A DNA stretch of 64,000 nucleotides from an uncultured Roseicyclus sp. (GCA_947500415.1 CANMRT010000002.1:1-64000), one strand, 5' to 3'. Shown: positions 38,760 through 48,957, numbered from the stretch's first letter. Notes: generated by a model not told the origin, from the letters alone. A program made the numbers and translations.

Positions 38760-39998
38760 GTGCAAGCGTCCGAGCTAGACATCCATTCTGCGAAGACGCA
38801 CAATTCAATTGTGTCGCTTAGCCAAGACCTCGCCAGAATTCTGGACGTCGTAGAACGTATCGATCCGAGCTTCGCGGCGGTCGATCCGGAACAGATCACC
38901 TTGCTTGTCGACGACGCCCGAAGGCACGCGTCGGCGGATGACAAAGACCGTTTCTTGCTTTCGGCGATGCATCTGTTGGCGCTCTCTGGCAATGGCCATA
39001 CGCGCCTGATCCCGAATGATGCAATCCACGTTCTGCCGCTTCGGTTTGTATCAATTGGGACGTCGGTCTTCCTGACGAAAACCTCAACGCCGCTTGCGGA
39101 TATCGCGCCCTGCAAGCTAATCGCTGTGAATGGCGTGCCTGTTGAACGGATCGAACAAGCGGCCTCATGCCTTTTGGCAGGCACACCGCAAAGGAAGCGC
39201 GTGATTGGGCCACTGCTGTTTGCTTGGCCTGCGGCGTTGGCCCAGTTGGGCTTTGCGCCCATCGACGACGAGATCCAATATCAATTTCAACGTGCCGACG
39301 GGCGGACAACAAACACAACGGTATCAACCGCCGATGCCGTTCCGACGTCGGAGTTCTATCCCAGAAACGAGCATGGCCAGGTTGATCCCGTCTGGAATTT
39401 CAATGGGTTCGTCGAGATCCACCAATGTTCTAACGACGACCTCGCCGTGAAGCTGCCAAGCTTCTTCGATCCCGGCGAATGTGCGTTCCCTGAAGCAATC
39501 GACCGAGCTGCCACATTGGTCCGGTCCCGGCGCGACAGTTTCTTTGTGGTCGATGTTCGGGGCAACACAGGTGGCGACTTTTTGGTGACGATGCCGTTGA
39601 TCGATGCGATCGCCGAAAGCGCTCAGGTGAACGGCTGCGCAGTGCTGGTGGACAAGTTCACCTTCTCCGCGGCAATCGTCTTTGTCGCCATCCTCAGATA
39701 TCGGCTTGGGCGCAGGCTGCAGATCGTCGGGGAAGAAATGGGCGATGGTCTGCGGTTCTTTGCAGAAGGTGGTCTGATCGACCTGGCGAGCAGCGGTGCC
39801 GTTGTTCGCTACTCAACGGCACTTCACGATTGGGAAACAGGATTGGATGATCCAACGACACCGTCTGAGATCGCGCGGCAGATAGTGCCCGTCGGAAAGC
39901 TTGAAATTGATCGAGATTGGATTTCGGCTCCCTTCGACACGACACCGCATGAAATCCTGTACGAAAAGCTAATCAAAGAGTTGGCTCACACGCGGTAA
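38760..39998 (+). CDS. Peptidase S41-like protein
   Basis: A 412-residue protein with features of the S41 (tail-specific/tricorn-type) protease fold: LSGNGHTRLIPN early, VDVRGNTGGDF, then DKFTFSAAIVFVAIL carrying the candidate catalytic serine, and VGEEMGDG. The last segment resembles the GExTGG loop of tricorn-type members rather than the Ser-Lys type. No signal peptide is seen, and a PDZ domain is not evident. The GTG start at 38760 is uncertain. It follows the VOC gene closely and may be co-transcribed. Confidence 0.7.
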   Translation: MQASELDIHSAKTHNSIVSLSQDLARILDVVERIDPSFAAVDPEQITLLVDDARRHASADDKDRFLLSAMHLLALSGNGHTRLIPNDAIHVLPLRFVSIGTSVFLTKTSTPLADIAPCKLIAVNGVPVERIEQAASCLLAGTPQRKRVIGPLLFAWPAALAQLGFAPIDDEIQYQFQRADGRTTNTTVSTADAVPTSEFYPRNEHGQVDPVWNFNGFVEIHQCSNDDLAVKLPSFFDPGECAFPEAIDRAATLVRSRRDSFFVVDVRGNTGGDFLVTMPLIDAIAESAQVNGCAVLVDKFTFSAAIVFVAILRYRLGRRLQIVGEEMGDGLRFFAEGGLIDLASSGAVVRYSTALHDWETGLDDPTTPSEIARQIVPVGKLEIDRDWISAPFDTTPHEILYEKLIKELAHTR

Positions 39999-40068
39999 GG
40001 GTTCCCGTAGTCGTAAATCAGAGAGGCGCGTCCCATCTCCTCCTCAATGCAATTTAGGAGATTTCACA

Positions 40069-40248
40069 ATGAATATTCGTTCTGTTTTGGCCGTTACCGT
40101 TTTGACTTCCATGGCCTTCGGCGTTGCTGCAAACGCAAATCCGCGCCCGGCTAATTTGTCCGATGACATTCCCGCGTTGGTGCATGCGCCGATATCAATC
40201 ACGGCGCCCGGTGACGTTCCCGGATTCGCGCTGCCGGAAATGCGGTAA
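40069..40248 (+). CDS. 59-residue secreted peptide
   Basis: A small gene with AGGAG eight bases before its ATG. The product has a good signal peptide (MNIRSVLAVTVLTSMAFGVA, cut probable after ANA near residue 23), leaving a mature peptide of about 36 residues, proline-rich, without cysteine. No family is recognised. It lies between the S41-like gene and the convergent gpt gene. Confidence 0.6.
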   Translation: MNIRSVLAVTVLTSMAFGVAANANPRPANLSDDIPALVHAPISITAPGDVPGFALPEMR

Positions 40249-40367
40249 CCCTATGCTTCTACAGCTCGGAATAAGCGCCGAGTGCGTTTCTGAGACTTGA
40301 TGGCCCGCGGCATCCGGAAGGACCGTTGGGCCTTCGTCGTGGAAAGTGCTTTGATTGGAGCGTCCGA

Positions 40368-40886
40368 TCAGTCCTTACCGCGGTACGGCTCTACATACTG
40401 AAGCGCCATGTCCCACGGGAAGAAAATCCAGGTGTCCTGAGAGACCCCGGTGATAAACGTATCGACCATCGGCTCGCCCTTCGGCTTTGCGTAAACCGTT
40501 GCGAAGTGGGCCTTGGGGTAGAGCGCCCGGACGAGTTCCAGCGTCTTTCCACTGTCCACGAGATCATCGACGATCAGGATGCCTTCGCCGTCGCCCATCA
40601 GCTCTGCGTCCGGGGATTTCAGCACCTCGGCCTCGCGCTGCTCATCCGCTTTGCCCCCGCCTGCGTGGTAAGATTTTACGCTGATGGTATCGACGGTGCG
40701 GATGTCCAGCTCGCGGCTGACGATCATGGCCGGCGCCATGCCGCCCCGTGTAATCGCGACCACCGCCTTCCATGCGCCGTCGTCTGGACCATGCCCATCA
40801 AGCCGCCACGCAAGGGCACGTGCATCGCGGTGGATTTGGTCCCAGCTGACGTGGAAGCCTTTTTCGTGGGGGAGTTGCGTGGTCAT
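40368..40886 (-). CDS. gpt: Xanthine phosphoribosyltransferase
   Basis: Salvages xanthine and guanine as nucleotides using PRPP. The 172-residue product has the PRPP-binding motif [16 protein letters not shown], an early loop [10 protein letters not shown], and the C-terminal WIFFPWDM segment typical of Gpt. The metal and PRPP-binding acidic pair DD is intact. It lies 9 bases after a LysE-type exporter gene on the same strand. Confidence 0.94.
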   Translation of the reverse strand: MTTQLPHEKGFHVSWDQIHRDARALAWRLDGHGPDDGAWKAVVAITRGGMAPAMIVSRELDIRTVDTISVKSYHAGGGKADEQREAEVLKSPDAELMGDGEGILIVDDLVDSGKTLELVRALYPKAHFATVYAKPKGEPMVDTFITGVSQDTWIFFPWDMALQYVEPYRGKD

Positions 40887-40895
40887 GGGACTACC

Positions 40896-41507
40896 TCAAG
40901 GAACAGCGATGCGGATGCCAAGCGCCGCGAGAATGGCGCCGAAACTACGGTCGAGCCAGCCTTTCGCGCGGCCATACGCGCGACGCGGGATGTCGCGCGA
41001 AAATACCAATGCGACCAAAGCATACCAAACGAATTCGATCCCGAAGATCACGGCAATGATGGCTGCTGCGTCGGCAAAGCTAGGATCGGTTGGCATGAAG
41101 CCGGTGAAGACGGCCGTGAAATAGGCGAGTGCTTTGGGATTAGCGAGATCGGTGATGATGCCGAGGCGCAGAGTTGGCCATGTTCCGCGCGGTGGGGCGG
41201 TGCCGGACGCCGGCATCGGCGTGTCCGCTTGACGCCACAGGGTGATCCCGATCCAGACAAGGAACGCGGCACCAACTACGCGCAAGCCGCCCTGAAGATA
41301 CGGCGCGACTTCAAAGAGCAGGCTTAAGCCCATCAAAGCGGCGGAGGCCCAGATGACTGCGGCGATTGCGAACCCCAAGCTTAGGATAATGCCCGCACGG
41401 GCGCCCTCTGCGGCGGATGTCTTGATGCTGAGAACCGTGGCGGGACCCGGGCTGATGACGATTAGCGCTTGCAGTCCTGCTAAGGTCAGGAGGGTGGCGA
41501 GGGCCAT
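40896..41507 (-). CDS. LysE/RhtB family amino-acid exporter
   Basis: A 203-residue inner-membrane protein with about six helices and the family's N-terminal motif ISPGPATVLSIKTSAAEGARAG. A DLANPKALAYFTAVF segment follows in the second half, also typical. Members export amino acids such as lysine, threonine or homoserine; the substrate is not predictable. It lies between fabI and gpt on the same strand, with a 4-base gap to fabI. Confidence 0.9.
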   Translation of the reverse strand: MALATLLTLAGLQALIVISPGPATVLSIKTSAAEGARAGIILSLGFAIAAVIWASAALMGLSLLFEVAPYLQGGLRVVGAAFLVWIGITLWRQADTPMPASGTAPPRGTWPTLRLGIITDLANPKALAYFTAVFTGFMPTDPSFADAAAIIAVIFGIEFVWYALVALVFSRDIPRRAYGRAKGWLDRSFGAILAALGIRIAVP

Positions 41508-41511
41508 CGGC

Positions 41512-42324
41512 TTAGTCGCCTTTCTTTTCCAACGTCATGTCCGGCGCTTCCGGGTTTTTCATGCCAATGATGTTGTAGCCCGCGTCGACGTGGTGGGTTT
41601 CACCGGTCACGCCAGAGCCAAGGTCTGACAGAAGGTATAGCGCCGACTTCCCGACCTCATCTTGCGTGACGGTGCGGCGCAGGGGGGCGTTATTCTCGTT
41701 CCATTTCAGGATGTAACGGAAATCGCCAATGCCAGAGGCGGCCAGCGTCTTGATAGTGCCCGCGCTGATTGCGTTGACCCGGATGTTGTCGCGGCCAAGA
41801 TCCTCGGCCAAGTACATCACCGACGCCTCAAGCGCAGCTTTGGCCACGCCCATGACGTTGTAATGGGGCATGACCCGCTCGGCCCCCGAATAGGTCAGCG
41901 TCAGGAGGGAACCGCCATTGGGCATCATCTTCTCGGCGCGCTGGCAAACGGCAGTGAAGGAATAAACCGAGATGTCCATTGTCATGGCGAAGTTCGCGGA
42001 GGAGGTTTCTACATAACGCCCACGCAATTCGTTCTTGTCGGAAAATCCGATGGCGTGAACCACGAAGTCGAGGCTGCCCCATTCTTCTTTAAGCGTCTCG
42101 AACAACGCGTCGAGCGAGGCGGCGTCACCAACATCGCAAGGCACCACCAGGGAGGAGCCGAGTTGTTCGGCCAGCGGACCAACGCGCTTTAACAAAGCCT
42201 CGCCCTGATAGGAGAACGCCAGGTCCGCGCCTTCGGCGGCGACGGCTTTCGCAATCCCCCACGCGATGGATTTGTCATTGGCGAGCCCCATAATCAGCCC
42301 GCGCTTGCCGTCCATCATGCCCAT
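41512..42324 (-). CDS. fabI: Enoyl-[acyl-carrier-protein] reductase FabI
   Basis: Reduces enoyl-ACP in fatty-acid elongation, using NADH. The 270-residue product has the NAD-binding motif GLANDKSIAWGIA and the catalytic tyrosine-lysine pair in HYNVMGVAKAAL. A CDVGDAASLD segment and the C-terminal NIIGM region fit FabI. The start at 42324 (MGMMDGKRG) is chosen over an upstream ATG at 42345 to match the family's usual N-terminus. It heads a possible fabI-lysE-gpt transcript. Confidence 0.95.
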   Translation of the reverse strand: MGMMDGKRGLIMGLANDKSIAWGIAKAVAAEGADLAFSYQGEALLKRVGPLAEQLGSSLVVPCDVGDAASLDALFETLKEEWGSLDFVVHAIGFSDKNELRGRYVETSSANFAMTMDISVYSFTAVCQRAEKMMPNGGSLLTLTYSGAERVMPHYNVMGVAKAALEASVMYLAEDLGRDNIRVNAISAGTIKTLAASGIGDFRYILKWNENNAPLRRTVTQDEVGKSALYLLSDLGSGVTGETHHVDAGYNIIGMKNPEAPDMTLEKKGD

Positions 42325-42477
42325 CTTTGGTATTCCCCGTCCCATCCAAGTGCTTGATCTGTCGTAGGCGATTGGCCACAGGGCTTCAAGATGTGCCGCT
42401 GCTAAGAATGGTCCCCTTGTCGGAGTGGGGTTGTCCCGCTAGCTCCAATTCAAACAGCGTAGATGAGGCAATTCGAT

Positions 42478-43098
42478 ATGACTGAACGCGATGGCATCTT
42501 TGCGGGAACCGATCCCTTTGCGCTCGCTCGCGATTGGTTGGCTGAAGCCGAGGCTACTGAGCCGAATGATCCAAACGCCATTGCTCTGTCGACGGTTGAT
42601 GCCGATGGCTTGCCAAATGCGCGAATGGTGCTGCTGAAAGACATCGAGGTAGATGGCGCAGGGCAGGGGTCGTTCGTGTTCTACACCAACTACGGGTCAG
42701 TCAAAGCGACCGAGATTGACGGCGCGGGCAAGGCCGCATTCGTGATGCACTGGAAATCGCTAAGGCGACAGATCCGAGTGCGCGGCGTGACGGAGCACGA
42801 GGATGGTTCGAAGGCGGATGCGTATTACGCCTCGCGATCCCTGAAAAGTCGACTGGGGGCGTGGGCCTCGGATCAGTCGAAGCCACTTGGCAGTCGTGCG
42901 ACGTTGATGGCCGAAGTCGCAAAGGTTACGGCACAGCATGGCACCAATCCTAGGCGCCCACCATTTTGGGGCGGCATTCGGATCAAGCCGGTTGAAATCG
43001 AGTTCTGGGCGGACGGCGCATTCCGTTTACACGACCGATTTCGCTGGACCCGAACCGACCCAGACGGGGCTTGGTCGGTCGAGCGTTTGAATCCGTGA
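42478..43098 (+). CDS. pdxH: Pyridoxamine 5'-phosphate oxidase
   Basis: Oxidises pyridoxine or pyridoxamine phosphate to PLP with FMN. The 206-residue product has the family's segments: [41 protein letters not shown] with FMN contacts, and the C-terminal WSVERLNP. The ATG at 42478 is preceded by GAGG at eight bases; an earlier ATG at 42463 is less likely. It is divergent from fabI. Confidence 0.95.
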   Translation: MTERDGIFAGTDPFALARDWLAEAEATEPNDPNAIALSTVDADGLPNARMVLLKDIEVDGAGQGSFVFYTNYGSVKATEIDGAGKAAFVMHWKSLRRQIRVRGVTEHEDGSKADAYYASRSLKSRLGAWASDQSKPLGSRATLMAEVAKVTAQHGTNPRRPPFWGGIRIKPVEIEFWADGAFRLHDRFRWTRTDPDGAWSVERLNP

Positions 43099-43135
43099 CT
43101 TACGTAAACGTTACCTAACCAAGGGTGTGGCCAAA

Positions 43136-43187
43136 TTACAATTTCATGTAACATGAAAATGTAAGCCTATGATTAACAAAGGTTAAT
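43136..43187. promoter_or_regulatory. Two inverted repeats in the cold-shock gene leader
   Basis: A 13-bp inverted repeat TTACAATTTCATG / CATGAAAATGTAA with one mismatch and a three-base centre (43136-43164), then ATTAAC-AAAG-GTTAAT (43172-43187). Both are AT-rich and lie 60-110 bases before the cold-shock start codon. They may be operators, RNA hairpins, or a weak pdxH terminator. Confidence 0.5.
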
Positions 43188-43246
43188 TCAGCTTGTTTCT
43201 TTGGGCTCGAAGGTCACCATTGGGGGTAACGCCACAGGAGCAATTT

Positions 43247-43765
43247 ATGCACATCGTCGACGACGCGATTGGCCACGATGCCATCACCGGCCAGGTGAAA
43301 TGGTTCGATGCCGCCAAGGGCTTTGGCTTTGTCCTCGCGGACGATGGTGGCCCGGATATTTTGCTCCATGCGAACGTACTTCGGAACTTTGGACGCGGCT
43401 CTGTTGCCGAGGGCGCACGTGTCGCTCTGCGGACGCAGGAAACCGGGCGCGGACTACAGGCAACTGAGGTCATCTCGATCGAGGCGCTGCCCGAGCCGCT
43501 TGAGGAGTCGAATGAGCCGCAAGTTGATCTCCCAGATGTGAGCGACCTGCCTCTTGCCGCAGCCCGTGTGAAGTGGTTTGACAAGGGTAAGGGCTTCGGT
43601 TTCGCCAATGTGTTCGGCCAGCCGGAAGACGTGTTTGTACATGTCGAGGTGCTGCGTCGGTTCGGATTTTCCGAATTGCAGCCGGGTGAAGCTGTGGCCA
43701 TCAAGGTTGTAGAAGGACCACGCGGCAAGATGGCCGCTGAAATCCGCACCTGGGATCACGCCTGA
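43247..43765 (+). CDS. Double cold-shock domain protein
   Basis: A 172-residue protein with two cold-shock (OB-fold, RNA-binding) domains. The first has GQVKWFDAAKGFGFVL and the second ARVKWFDKGKGFGFANV, each with the RNP1 aromatic pattern. An acidic linker (EPLEESNEPQVDLPD) joins them. Such proteins bind single-stranded RNA or DNA and act as RNA chaperones. The start at 43247 has AGGAG six bases upstream. It lies between pdxH and a DUF192 gene. Confidence 0.92.
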   Translation: MHIVDDAIGHDAITGQVKWFDAAKGFGFVLADDGGPDILLHANVLRNFGRGSVAEGARVALRTQETGRGLQATEVISIEALPEPLEESNEPQVDLPDVSDLPLAAARVKWFDKGKGFGFANVFGQPEDVFVHVEVLRRFGFSELQPGEAVAIKVVEGPRGKMAAEIRTWDHA

Positions 43766-43834
43766 CACCGGTCTTTCGCACGTTGCGGGCCGAGTGCCTG
43801 TAATGCGCCCCATGTAGGGGCAGAAAGACGCGTC

Positions 43835-44314
43835 ATGAGACACTTCTTGGCTTTGATGGTGTTCGCACTTGGAATGGTGAGCGCCGATTTCGCCGCGGCC
43901 GCGTGCCGTGAGGACCGCGTCGAATTACGCGGCGATTGGGGAACAGCGCGTTTTCGGGTGGCCATTGCCGATAGTGCGGCAGAACGCGCTCAAGGTCTGA
44001 TGCATGTCGAAGAAATGCCCCGGATGTCGGGAATGTTGTTCGTCTATGATCGCCCCCAGTTCGTCAGCTTCTGGATGGAAAACACTCTGATCCCGCTCGA
44101 CATGATTTTTGTGGGGCCCGACGGCATCGTGCGCTCGGTTCATGCGAATGCAATTCCGCTGGACCGCACGAGTATTCCGGGCGGCAGCAACGACATCCAA
44201 TATGTGTTGGAAGTGAACGGCGGGGTGGCAGCTGACTTCGGGATCGCCGAGGGCACCGAAATGCGTCATCCGGCGTTTGATCAGGACCTCTCTGCGTGGT
44301 CCTGCGAAGAGTAA
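43835..44314 (+). CDS. DUF192 family secreted protein
   Basis: A 159-residue protein with a Sec signal peptide (MRHFLALMVFALGMVSADFAA, cut near residue 22). The mature part shows DUF192 hallmarks: RAQGLMHVEEMPRMSGMLFVYD, FWMENTLIPLDMIFV and a YVLEVNGG segment. The family is periplasmic and of unknown biochemical role. It follows the cold-shock gene on the same strand with a 69-base gap and precedes tRNA-Pro. Confidence 0.9.
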   Translation: MRHFLALMVFALGMVSADFAAAACREDRVELRGDWGTARFRVAIADSAAERAQGLMHVEEMPRMSGMLFVYDRPQFVSFWMENTLIPLDMIFVGPDGIVRSVHANAIPLDRTSIPGGSNDIQYVLEVNGGVAADFGIAEGTEMRHPAFDQDLSAWSCEE

Positions 44315-44377
44315 TATCACGACACCGTCTTCGGGCTTGCACAACCGGGCAAAGGACCGTTAAGACGCGCGCACGGT

Positions 44378-44454
44378 CGGGGCGTGGCGCAGTCTGGTAG
44401 CGCACCTGTTTTGGGTACAGGGGGTCGTGAGTTCGAATCTCGCCGCCCCGACCA
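44378..44454 (+). tRNA. tRNA-Pro (TGG)
   Basis: 77-base tRNA with acceptor CGGGGCG / CGCCCCG, anticodon TGG in the loop TTTGGGT, T-arm GAGTTCGAATCTC and encoded CCA. No repeat of its 3' end was found nearby. Confidence 0.97.
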
Positions 44455-45046
44455 TCTCCACAAATCATCGATCTAAATATAGTACCGTGATCCTTGCGGA
44501 TCGCTGTATGTGGTATTGGTGGCGCGGTTGTGGCCGAAAGACTACATATTGTGGCACCCTCAAAATTTTCTTTTCGGGCTCCGATGGTGGCTCTCCGTGG
44601 AGCGGAGCCGTTGATGCATGACCTCAGGGAAATACGCTATCTAGGCCGGAATAAAGAAAAACATCGATATGTGGGGTGTGTTCAGCGGAATACAGGAATC
44701 ACTTCACGATCTTGACGGGTTGGGCGATGGGCCAGATTGCAAGAAAAATATCCCGCAAAATCCCTCAAAAAGCCGTTGACCCGATAGGGGTGAACGCGTC
44801 AGGTTGTGCTGGTCGACGCAAGCGCTACCACATATAGCGCAGCTCGGCGGGGGCAGAGGGATAACACCTCAGCAAAACCAAATCACTGTCTGTAAACGAG
44901 TGCCCCGGCACCCGAATGGAGATGTGTGCGCACGATCGGCGAGAGCCGGAATGAGAGAGACGGTCAGAGGGCAGAAGACCCTGGCAGACCGCTTTGTTGG
45001 GAAACAGGGGCCCCGGACCGGGTCCGGGCTTACATGAGGCAGAAGC
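44455..45046 (+). other. Gene-free leader of nrdJ with stacked hairpins
   Basis: No convincing gene. The part nearest nrdJ folds into several hairpins: CGGC-GAGA-GCCG, CGGTC/GACCG enclosing AGGG/CCCT (44961-44991), and the palindrome CCCGGACC-G-GGTCCGGG (45012-45028), which ends eight bases before the GAGG ribosome site. A CTACATATTGTGG motif at 44542-44554 vaguely resembles an NrdR box. No cobalamin-riboswitch B12 box could be recognised. It is probably a regulated 5' leader. Confidence 0.45.
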
Positions 45047-48000
45047 ATGAAAATTGAGCGGAGATTTACTCGCGACGGTGCAGACCTGTACGCGGATCTG
45101 GAGTTCACCACGACTACGTCTGAAATTCGCAATCCCGACGGGACGGTCGTGTTCAAGCTTGATGACGTTGAAATCCCGCAAGGGTGGAGCCAGGTGGCGT
45201 CGGACGTCATCGCCCAGAAGTATTTCCGTAAAGCCGGTGTTCCGGCAGCGACCAAGCCTGTGAAGGAAAAGGGCGTACCCGCATTCCTTCAGCGCCACGT
45301 GGCCGACGAAAAGGCGCTGGAGGCTATGCCGGAGGACCAGCGTTATGGCGGCGAAACGTCCGCCAAGCAGGTCTTCCGGCGCCTCGCTGGCGCTTGGGCC
45401 TATTGGGGCTGGAAGGGTGGCTATTTCACCAAGGAAGCCGATGCGCGCGCCTATTTTGACGAAATGCAGCTGATGCTGGCGCGCCAGATGGCAGCACCCA
45501 ACAGCCCGCAATGGTTCAACACCGGCCTGCACTGGGCCTATGGCATCGACGGTCCGGCCCAAGGGCACCATTATGTCGACTACAAGACTGGGAAGCTGAC
45601 GAAATCCACCTCGTCCTACGAGCACCCGCAGCCCCACGCCTGCTTCATTCAGGGCGTGGCAGACGATTTGGTGAACGATGGCGGCATCATGGATCTCTGG
45701 GTCCGTGAGGCGCGCCTGTTCAAGTATGGCTCCGGCACGGGCACCAACTTTTCCCACCTGCGCGGCGAAGGCGAAAAGCTGTCGGGCGGTGGCAAGTCCT
45801 CGGGCCTGATGGGCTTTCTGAAAATCGGAGACCGCGCGGCGGGCGCGATCAAGTCGGGCGGCACCACGCGCCGTGCGGCCAAGATGGTCATTGTGGATGC
45901 GGATCACCCGGATATCGAAGATTTCATCGAATGGAAGGTGCTGGAAGAGCAGAAAGTGGCGTCCATCGTCGCGGGCTCCAAGATGCACGAGAAGATGCTG
46001 AACGGCATCTTCGCAGCCATCAAGACCTGGGACGGTTCGTTGGAAGATGCCGTCGACCCGGCCAAGAATGCCGGCCTGAAACAGGCGATCCGCGAAGCCA
46101 AGAAGGTCGCGATCCCCGAGACTTACGTAAAGCGTGTGCTGGATTACGCCAAGCAGGGCCACACCAGCATTGAATTCCCGACCTACGACACGGATTGGGA
46201 CTCGGAAGCCTACAACTCGGTCTCTGGCCAGAACTCCAACAACTCCATTCGCGTCACGGACGCCTTCCTGAAGGCCGTCGAGGAAGATGGCGACTGGGAG
46301 CTGATCAACCGCAAGGACGGTGACGTCTCCAAGACGATCAAAGCGCGCGACCTGTGGGAAAAGGTCGGCCACGCCGCCTGGGCCTGTGCCGATCCTGGCA
46401 TCCAGTACCACGACACCGTCAACGCCTGGCACACCTGCCCGGAAGATGGCGCGATCCGTGGGTCGAACCCATGTTCCGAATACATGTTCCTCGACGACAC
46501 GGCCTGTAACCTCGCATCGATGAACCTGCTTACCTTCTACTCGAACGGTGTGTTCGATGCGGAAAGCTACATGCACGCCACGCGCCTTTGGACGCTGACG
46601 CTGGAAATCTCGGTGATGATGGCGCAATTCCCCTCGAAGGAAATCGCGCAGCTCAGCTACGACTTCCGCACGCTTGGCCTTGGTTACGCCAATATCGGCG
46701 GCCTGCTGATGAACATGGGCTATAGCTACGACTCCGCTGAGGGCCGGGCCCTGTGTGGCGCGCTGACCGCGATCATGACCGGTGTGGCCTACGCAACCTC
46801 GGCCGAGGTCGCCTCTGAGCTTGGGCCGTTCGACGGCTTCGCCAAGAACCGCGAGCATATGCTGCGGGTGATGCGCAACCACCGCAACGCCGCCTACGGC
46901 AAGGTGGATGGCTATGAAGACGTGAACGTTAATCCTGTCGCTCTGGACCACGCCAACTGCCCCGATCAGACTCTGGTTGGTTTGGCCAAGCAGGCTTGGG
47001 ACGAAGCGCTGACGCTCGGCGAACAGCATGGCTACCGCAATGCACAGGCCACGGTGATTGCGCCGACTGGCACCATCGGTCTGGTGATGGATTGCGACAC
47101 CACAGGCATCGAGCCGGATTTCGCGCTGGTGAAGTTCAAGAAGCTCGCCGGTGGCGGTTACTTCAAGATCATCAACCGTTCAGTTCCCGGCGCGCTTGAG
47201 GCAATGGGCTATTCCTCGGCGCAGATCGAAGAGATCATCGCCTATGCGGTCGGCCACGGCACCATCGGCCAGGCCCCCGGCATCAACCACACGAGCCTGA
47301 TTGGCCACGGCTTCGGACCGGCAGAGATCGAGAAGATCGAAGCCGCCCTGCCGCAAGCCTTCGACATTCGCTTCGTCTTCAACCAGTGGACCCTTGGCGC
47401 GGACTTCTGCACCGAGACCCTGGGCATCCCGGCGGAGAAACTGAACGATCCCACCTTTGACCTGCTGCGCCACCTCGGCTTCTCCAAAGCCGATATCGAG
47501 GCTGCAAACGACCACGTCTGTGGGACCATGACCTTGGAGGGCGCGCCGTTCCTCAAAGACGAACACCTGTCCGTGTTCGACTGCGCGAACCCCTGCGGGA
47601 AAAAAGGCAAACGCTTCCTCAGCGTCGACTCGCATATCCACATGATGGCGGCGGCACAGTCCTTTATCTCGGGTGCGATCTCCAAGACGATCAACATGCC
47701 GAACAATGCGACCATTGAAGACTGCCAGAAGGCATATGAGCTCAGCTGGTCGCTCGGCGTGAAGGCCAACGCGCTTTACCGTGACGGCTCCAAACTGTCG
47801 CAGCCACTGGCCGCAGCCCTTGTCGAAGACGATGATGAGGCCGCTGACATCCTTGAGAACGGCAACACGATGGAAAAGGCGCAAGTGGTCGCCGAAAAGA
47901 TCATCGAAAAGGTCGTCGTGAAGGAGATCATCCGCTCAAACCGCGAGAAGATGCCTCAGCGCCGCAAGGGCTACACTCAGAAGGCCATCGTGGGCGGCCA

Positions 48001-48718
48001 CAAGGTCTACCTGCGGACGGGCGAATATGAGGATGGCAACCTCGGTGAGATCTTCATCGACATGCACAAAGAGGGCGCCGGTTTCCGAGCGATGATGAAT
48101 AACTTCGCCATCGCAGTCTCCGTCGGTCTGCAATACGGTGTGCCGCTGGAAGAGTTTGTGGACGCCTTCACCTTCACCAAATTTGAGCCCTCGGGCATGG
48201 TGCAGGGCAACGACTCGATCAAGAATGCGACCTCGATCCTCGACTACATTTTCCGCGAACTGGCCGTGTCCTACCTCGACCGGACCGACCTGGCCCATGT
48301 GGCCCCGGAAGGCGCATCCTTCGACGACATCGGACGCGGCGCGGAAGAGGGTGTTTCGAACGTTTCGGAAGTTCCCGAAAGCCGCGGCTCGGATCCGCTG
48401 GAAGTGCTGAAACAGGTCGCCTCAACTGGCTACCTTCGCAAGCGCGCCCCGCAGGAGCTGATCGTGTTGCAGGGCGGGGCCGATCCGGTTGCCGTGCTGG
48501 AAACACTGGTGCCCGAGACGAAAGGGGGCGGCACGATGGCCGTCGCAGCCTCTACCACCGCCGTGTCCACCGGCAGCGTCTCCATCGACGCGCGGACCAA
48601 GGCCAAGATGCAAGGCTACGAGGGCGAGGCCTGCGGCGAGTGCGGAAACTACACGCTGGTGCGCAACGGCACTTGCATGAAGTGCAACACCTGCGGCGGG
48701 ACGTCCGGGTGTAGCTAA
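45047..48718 (+). CDS. nrdJ: Adenosylcobalamin-dependent (class II) ribonucleotide reductase
   Basis: Makes deoxynucleotides by a B12-generated radical, needing no oxygen and no small subunit. The 1223-residue length is typical of the long alphaproteobacterial NrdJ. It shows the catalytic-site segments [19 protein letters not shown], the [11 protein letters not shown] region and the C-terminal cysteine-rich tail [10 protein letters not shown]...CMKCNTCGG, which works as a zinc or redox tail. No class I nrdAB genes lie in the window. It has its own leader and is followed by a hairpin and a terminator. Confidence 0.95.
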   Translation: MKIERRFTRDGADLYADLEFTTTTSEIRNPDGTVVFKLDDVEIPQGWSQVASDVIAQKYFRKAGVPAATKPVKEKGVPAFLQRHVADEKALEAMPEDQRYGGETSAKQVFRRLAGAWAYWGWKGGYFTKEADARAYFDEMQLMLARQMAAPNSPQWFNTGLHWAYGIDGPAQGHHYVDYKTGKLTKSTSSYEHPQPHACFIQGVADDLVNDGGIMDLWVREARLFKYGSGTGTNFSHLRGEGEKLSGGGKSSGLMGFLKIGDRAAGAIKSGGTTRRAAKMVIVDADHPDIEDFIEWKVLEEQKVASIVAGSKMHEKMLNGIFAAIKTWDGSLEDAVDPAKNAGLKQAIREAKKVAIPETYVKRVLDYAKQGHTSIEFPTYDTDWDSEAYNSVSGQNSNNSIRVTDAFLKAVEEDGDWELINRKDGDVSKTIKARDLWEKVGHAAWACADPGIQYHDTVNAWHTCPEDGAIRGSNPCSEYMFLDDTACNLASMNLLTFYSNGVFDAESYMHATRLWTLTLEISVMMAQFPSKEIAQLSYDFRTLGLGYANIGGLLMNMGYSYDSAEGRALCGALTAIMTGVAYATSAEVASELGPFDGFAKNREHMLRVMRNHRNAAYGKVDGYEDVNVNPVALDHANCPDQTLVGLAKQAWDEALTLGEQHGYRNAQATVIAPTGTIGLVMDCDTTGIEPDFALVKFKKLAGGGYFKIINRSVPGALEAMGYSSAQIEEIIAYAVGHGTIGQAPGINHTSLIGHGFGPAEIEKIEAALPQAFDIRFVFNQWTLGADFCTETLGIPAEKLNDPTFDLLRHLGFSKADIEAANDHVCGTMTLEGAPFLKDEHLSVFDCANPCGKKGKRFLSVDSHIHMMAAAQSFISGAISKTINMPNNATIEDCQKAYELSWSLGVKANALYRDGSKLSQPLAAALVEDDDEAADILENGNTMEKAQVVAEKIIEKVVVKEIIRSNREKMPQRRKGYTQKAIVGGHKVYLRTGEYEDGNLGEIFIDMHKEGAGFRAMMNNFAIAVSVGLQYGVPLEEFVDAFTFTKFEPSGMVQGNDSIKNATSILDYIFRELAVSYLDRTDLAHVAPEGASFDDIGRGAEEGVSNVSEVPESRGSDPLEVLKQVASTGYLRKRAPQELIVLQGGADPVAVLETLVPETKGGGTMAVAASTTAVSTGSVSIDARTKAKMQGYEGEACGECGNYTLVRNGTCMKCNTCGGTSGCS

Positions 48719-48729
48719 ACAAGAGATCG

Positions 48730-48756
48730 GATGCGCGTCCTCACCGTTCGCGCATC
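48730..48756 (+). other. Hairpin just after nrdJ
   Basis: Perfect 8-bp arms GATGCGCG / CGCGCATC with an eleven-base loop, 12 bases after the stop codon. There is no T run, so it may protect or process the nrdJ 3' end rather than terminate it. Confidence 0.5.
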
Positions 48757-48850
48757 TGAGTTCCGGGGTGGGTGCGCTCACCCTTGGCGCGGATCAGGCC
48801 GCAGGCAGAAAAATTCGGGCAGTCAATTATCAGAGCCTGATCAGCGAAAC

Positions 48851-48879
48851 TGGGGGTCCTTCGGGGCCCCCATTTTTTT
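48851..48879 (+). terminator. UUCG-loop terminator between nrdJ and modA
   Basis: Stem TGGGGGTCC / GGGGCCCCCA around the stable TTCG tetraloop (one G-T pair), followed by seven T residues. It ends transcription before the modABC operon. Confidence 0.9.
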
Positions 48880-48957
48880 GCGGCGCAGTCGAGGCTTGGA
48901 TGAAGGGCGCGGTCGCCGACCCTTGCCGCCCAAGCCCCCCCACGCAATAGTCGCGCC

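Noticed and set aside
43173-43186. TTAA-N6-TTAA as a CtrA box before the cold-shock gene.
   Set aside because: The spacer is six, not seven. The sequence is better described as an inverted repeat TTAAC/GTTAA.
20448-44454. tRNA-Leu and tRNA-Pro as attachment sites of an integrated element.
   Set aside because: No duplicated tRNA 3' end, integrase or element genes are present; xerD at 35631 has the housekeeping type and context.
44494-44715. 73-codon frame after tRNA-Pro.
   Set aside because: No ribosome site, poor codon usage and no recognisable domain.
44870-45046. Cobalamin riboswitch upstream of the B12-dependent reductase.
   Set aside because: The conserved B12 box and the usual core segments could not be found by eye. 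It is kept only as a structured leader.
44825-47029. Minus-strand frame of about 730 codons opposite nrdJ.
   Set aside because: Mirror of nrdJ codon bias. It has no recognised motif and no ribosome site, and nrdJ is unmistakable.
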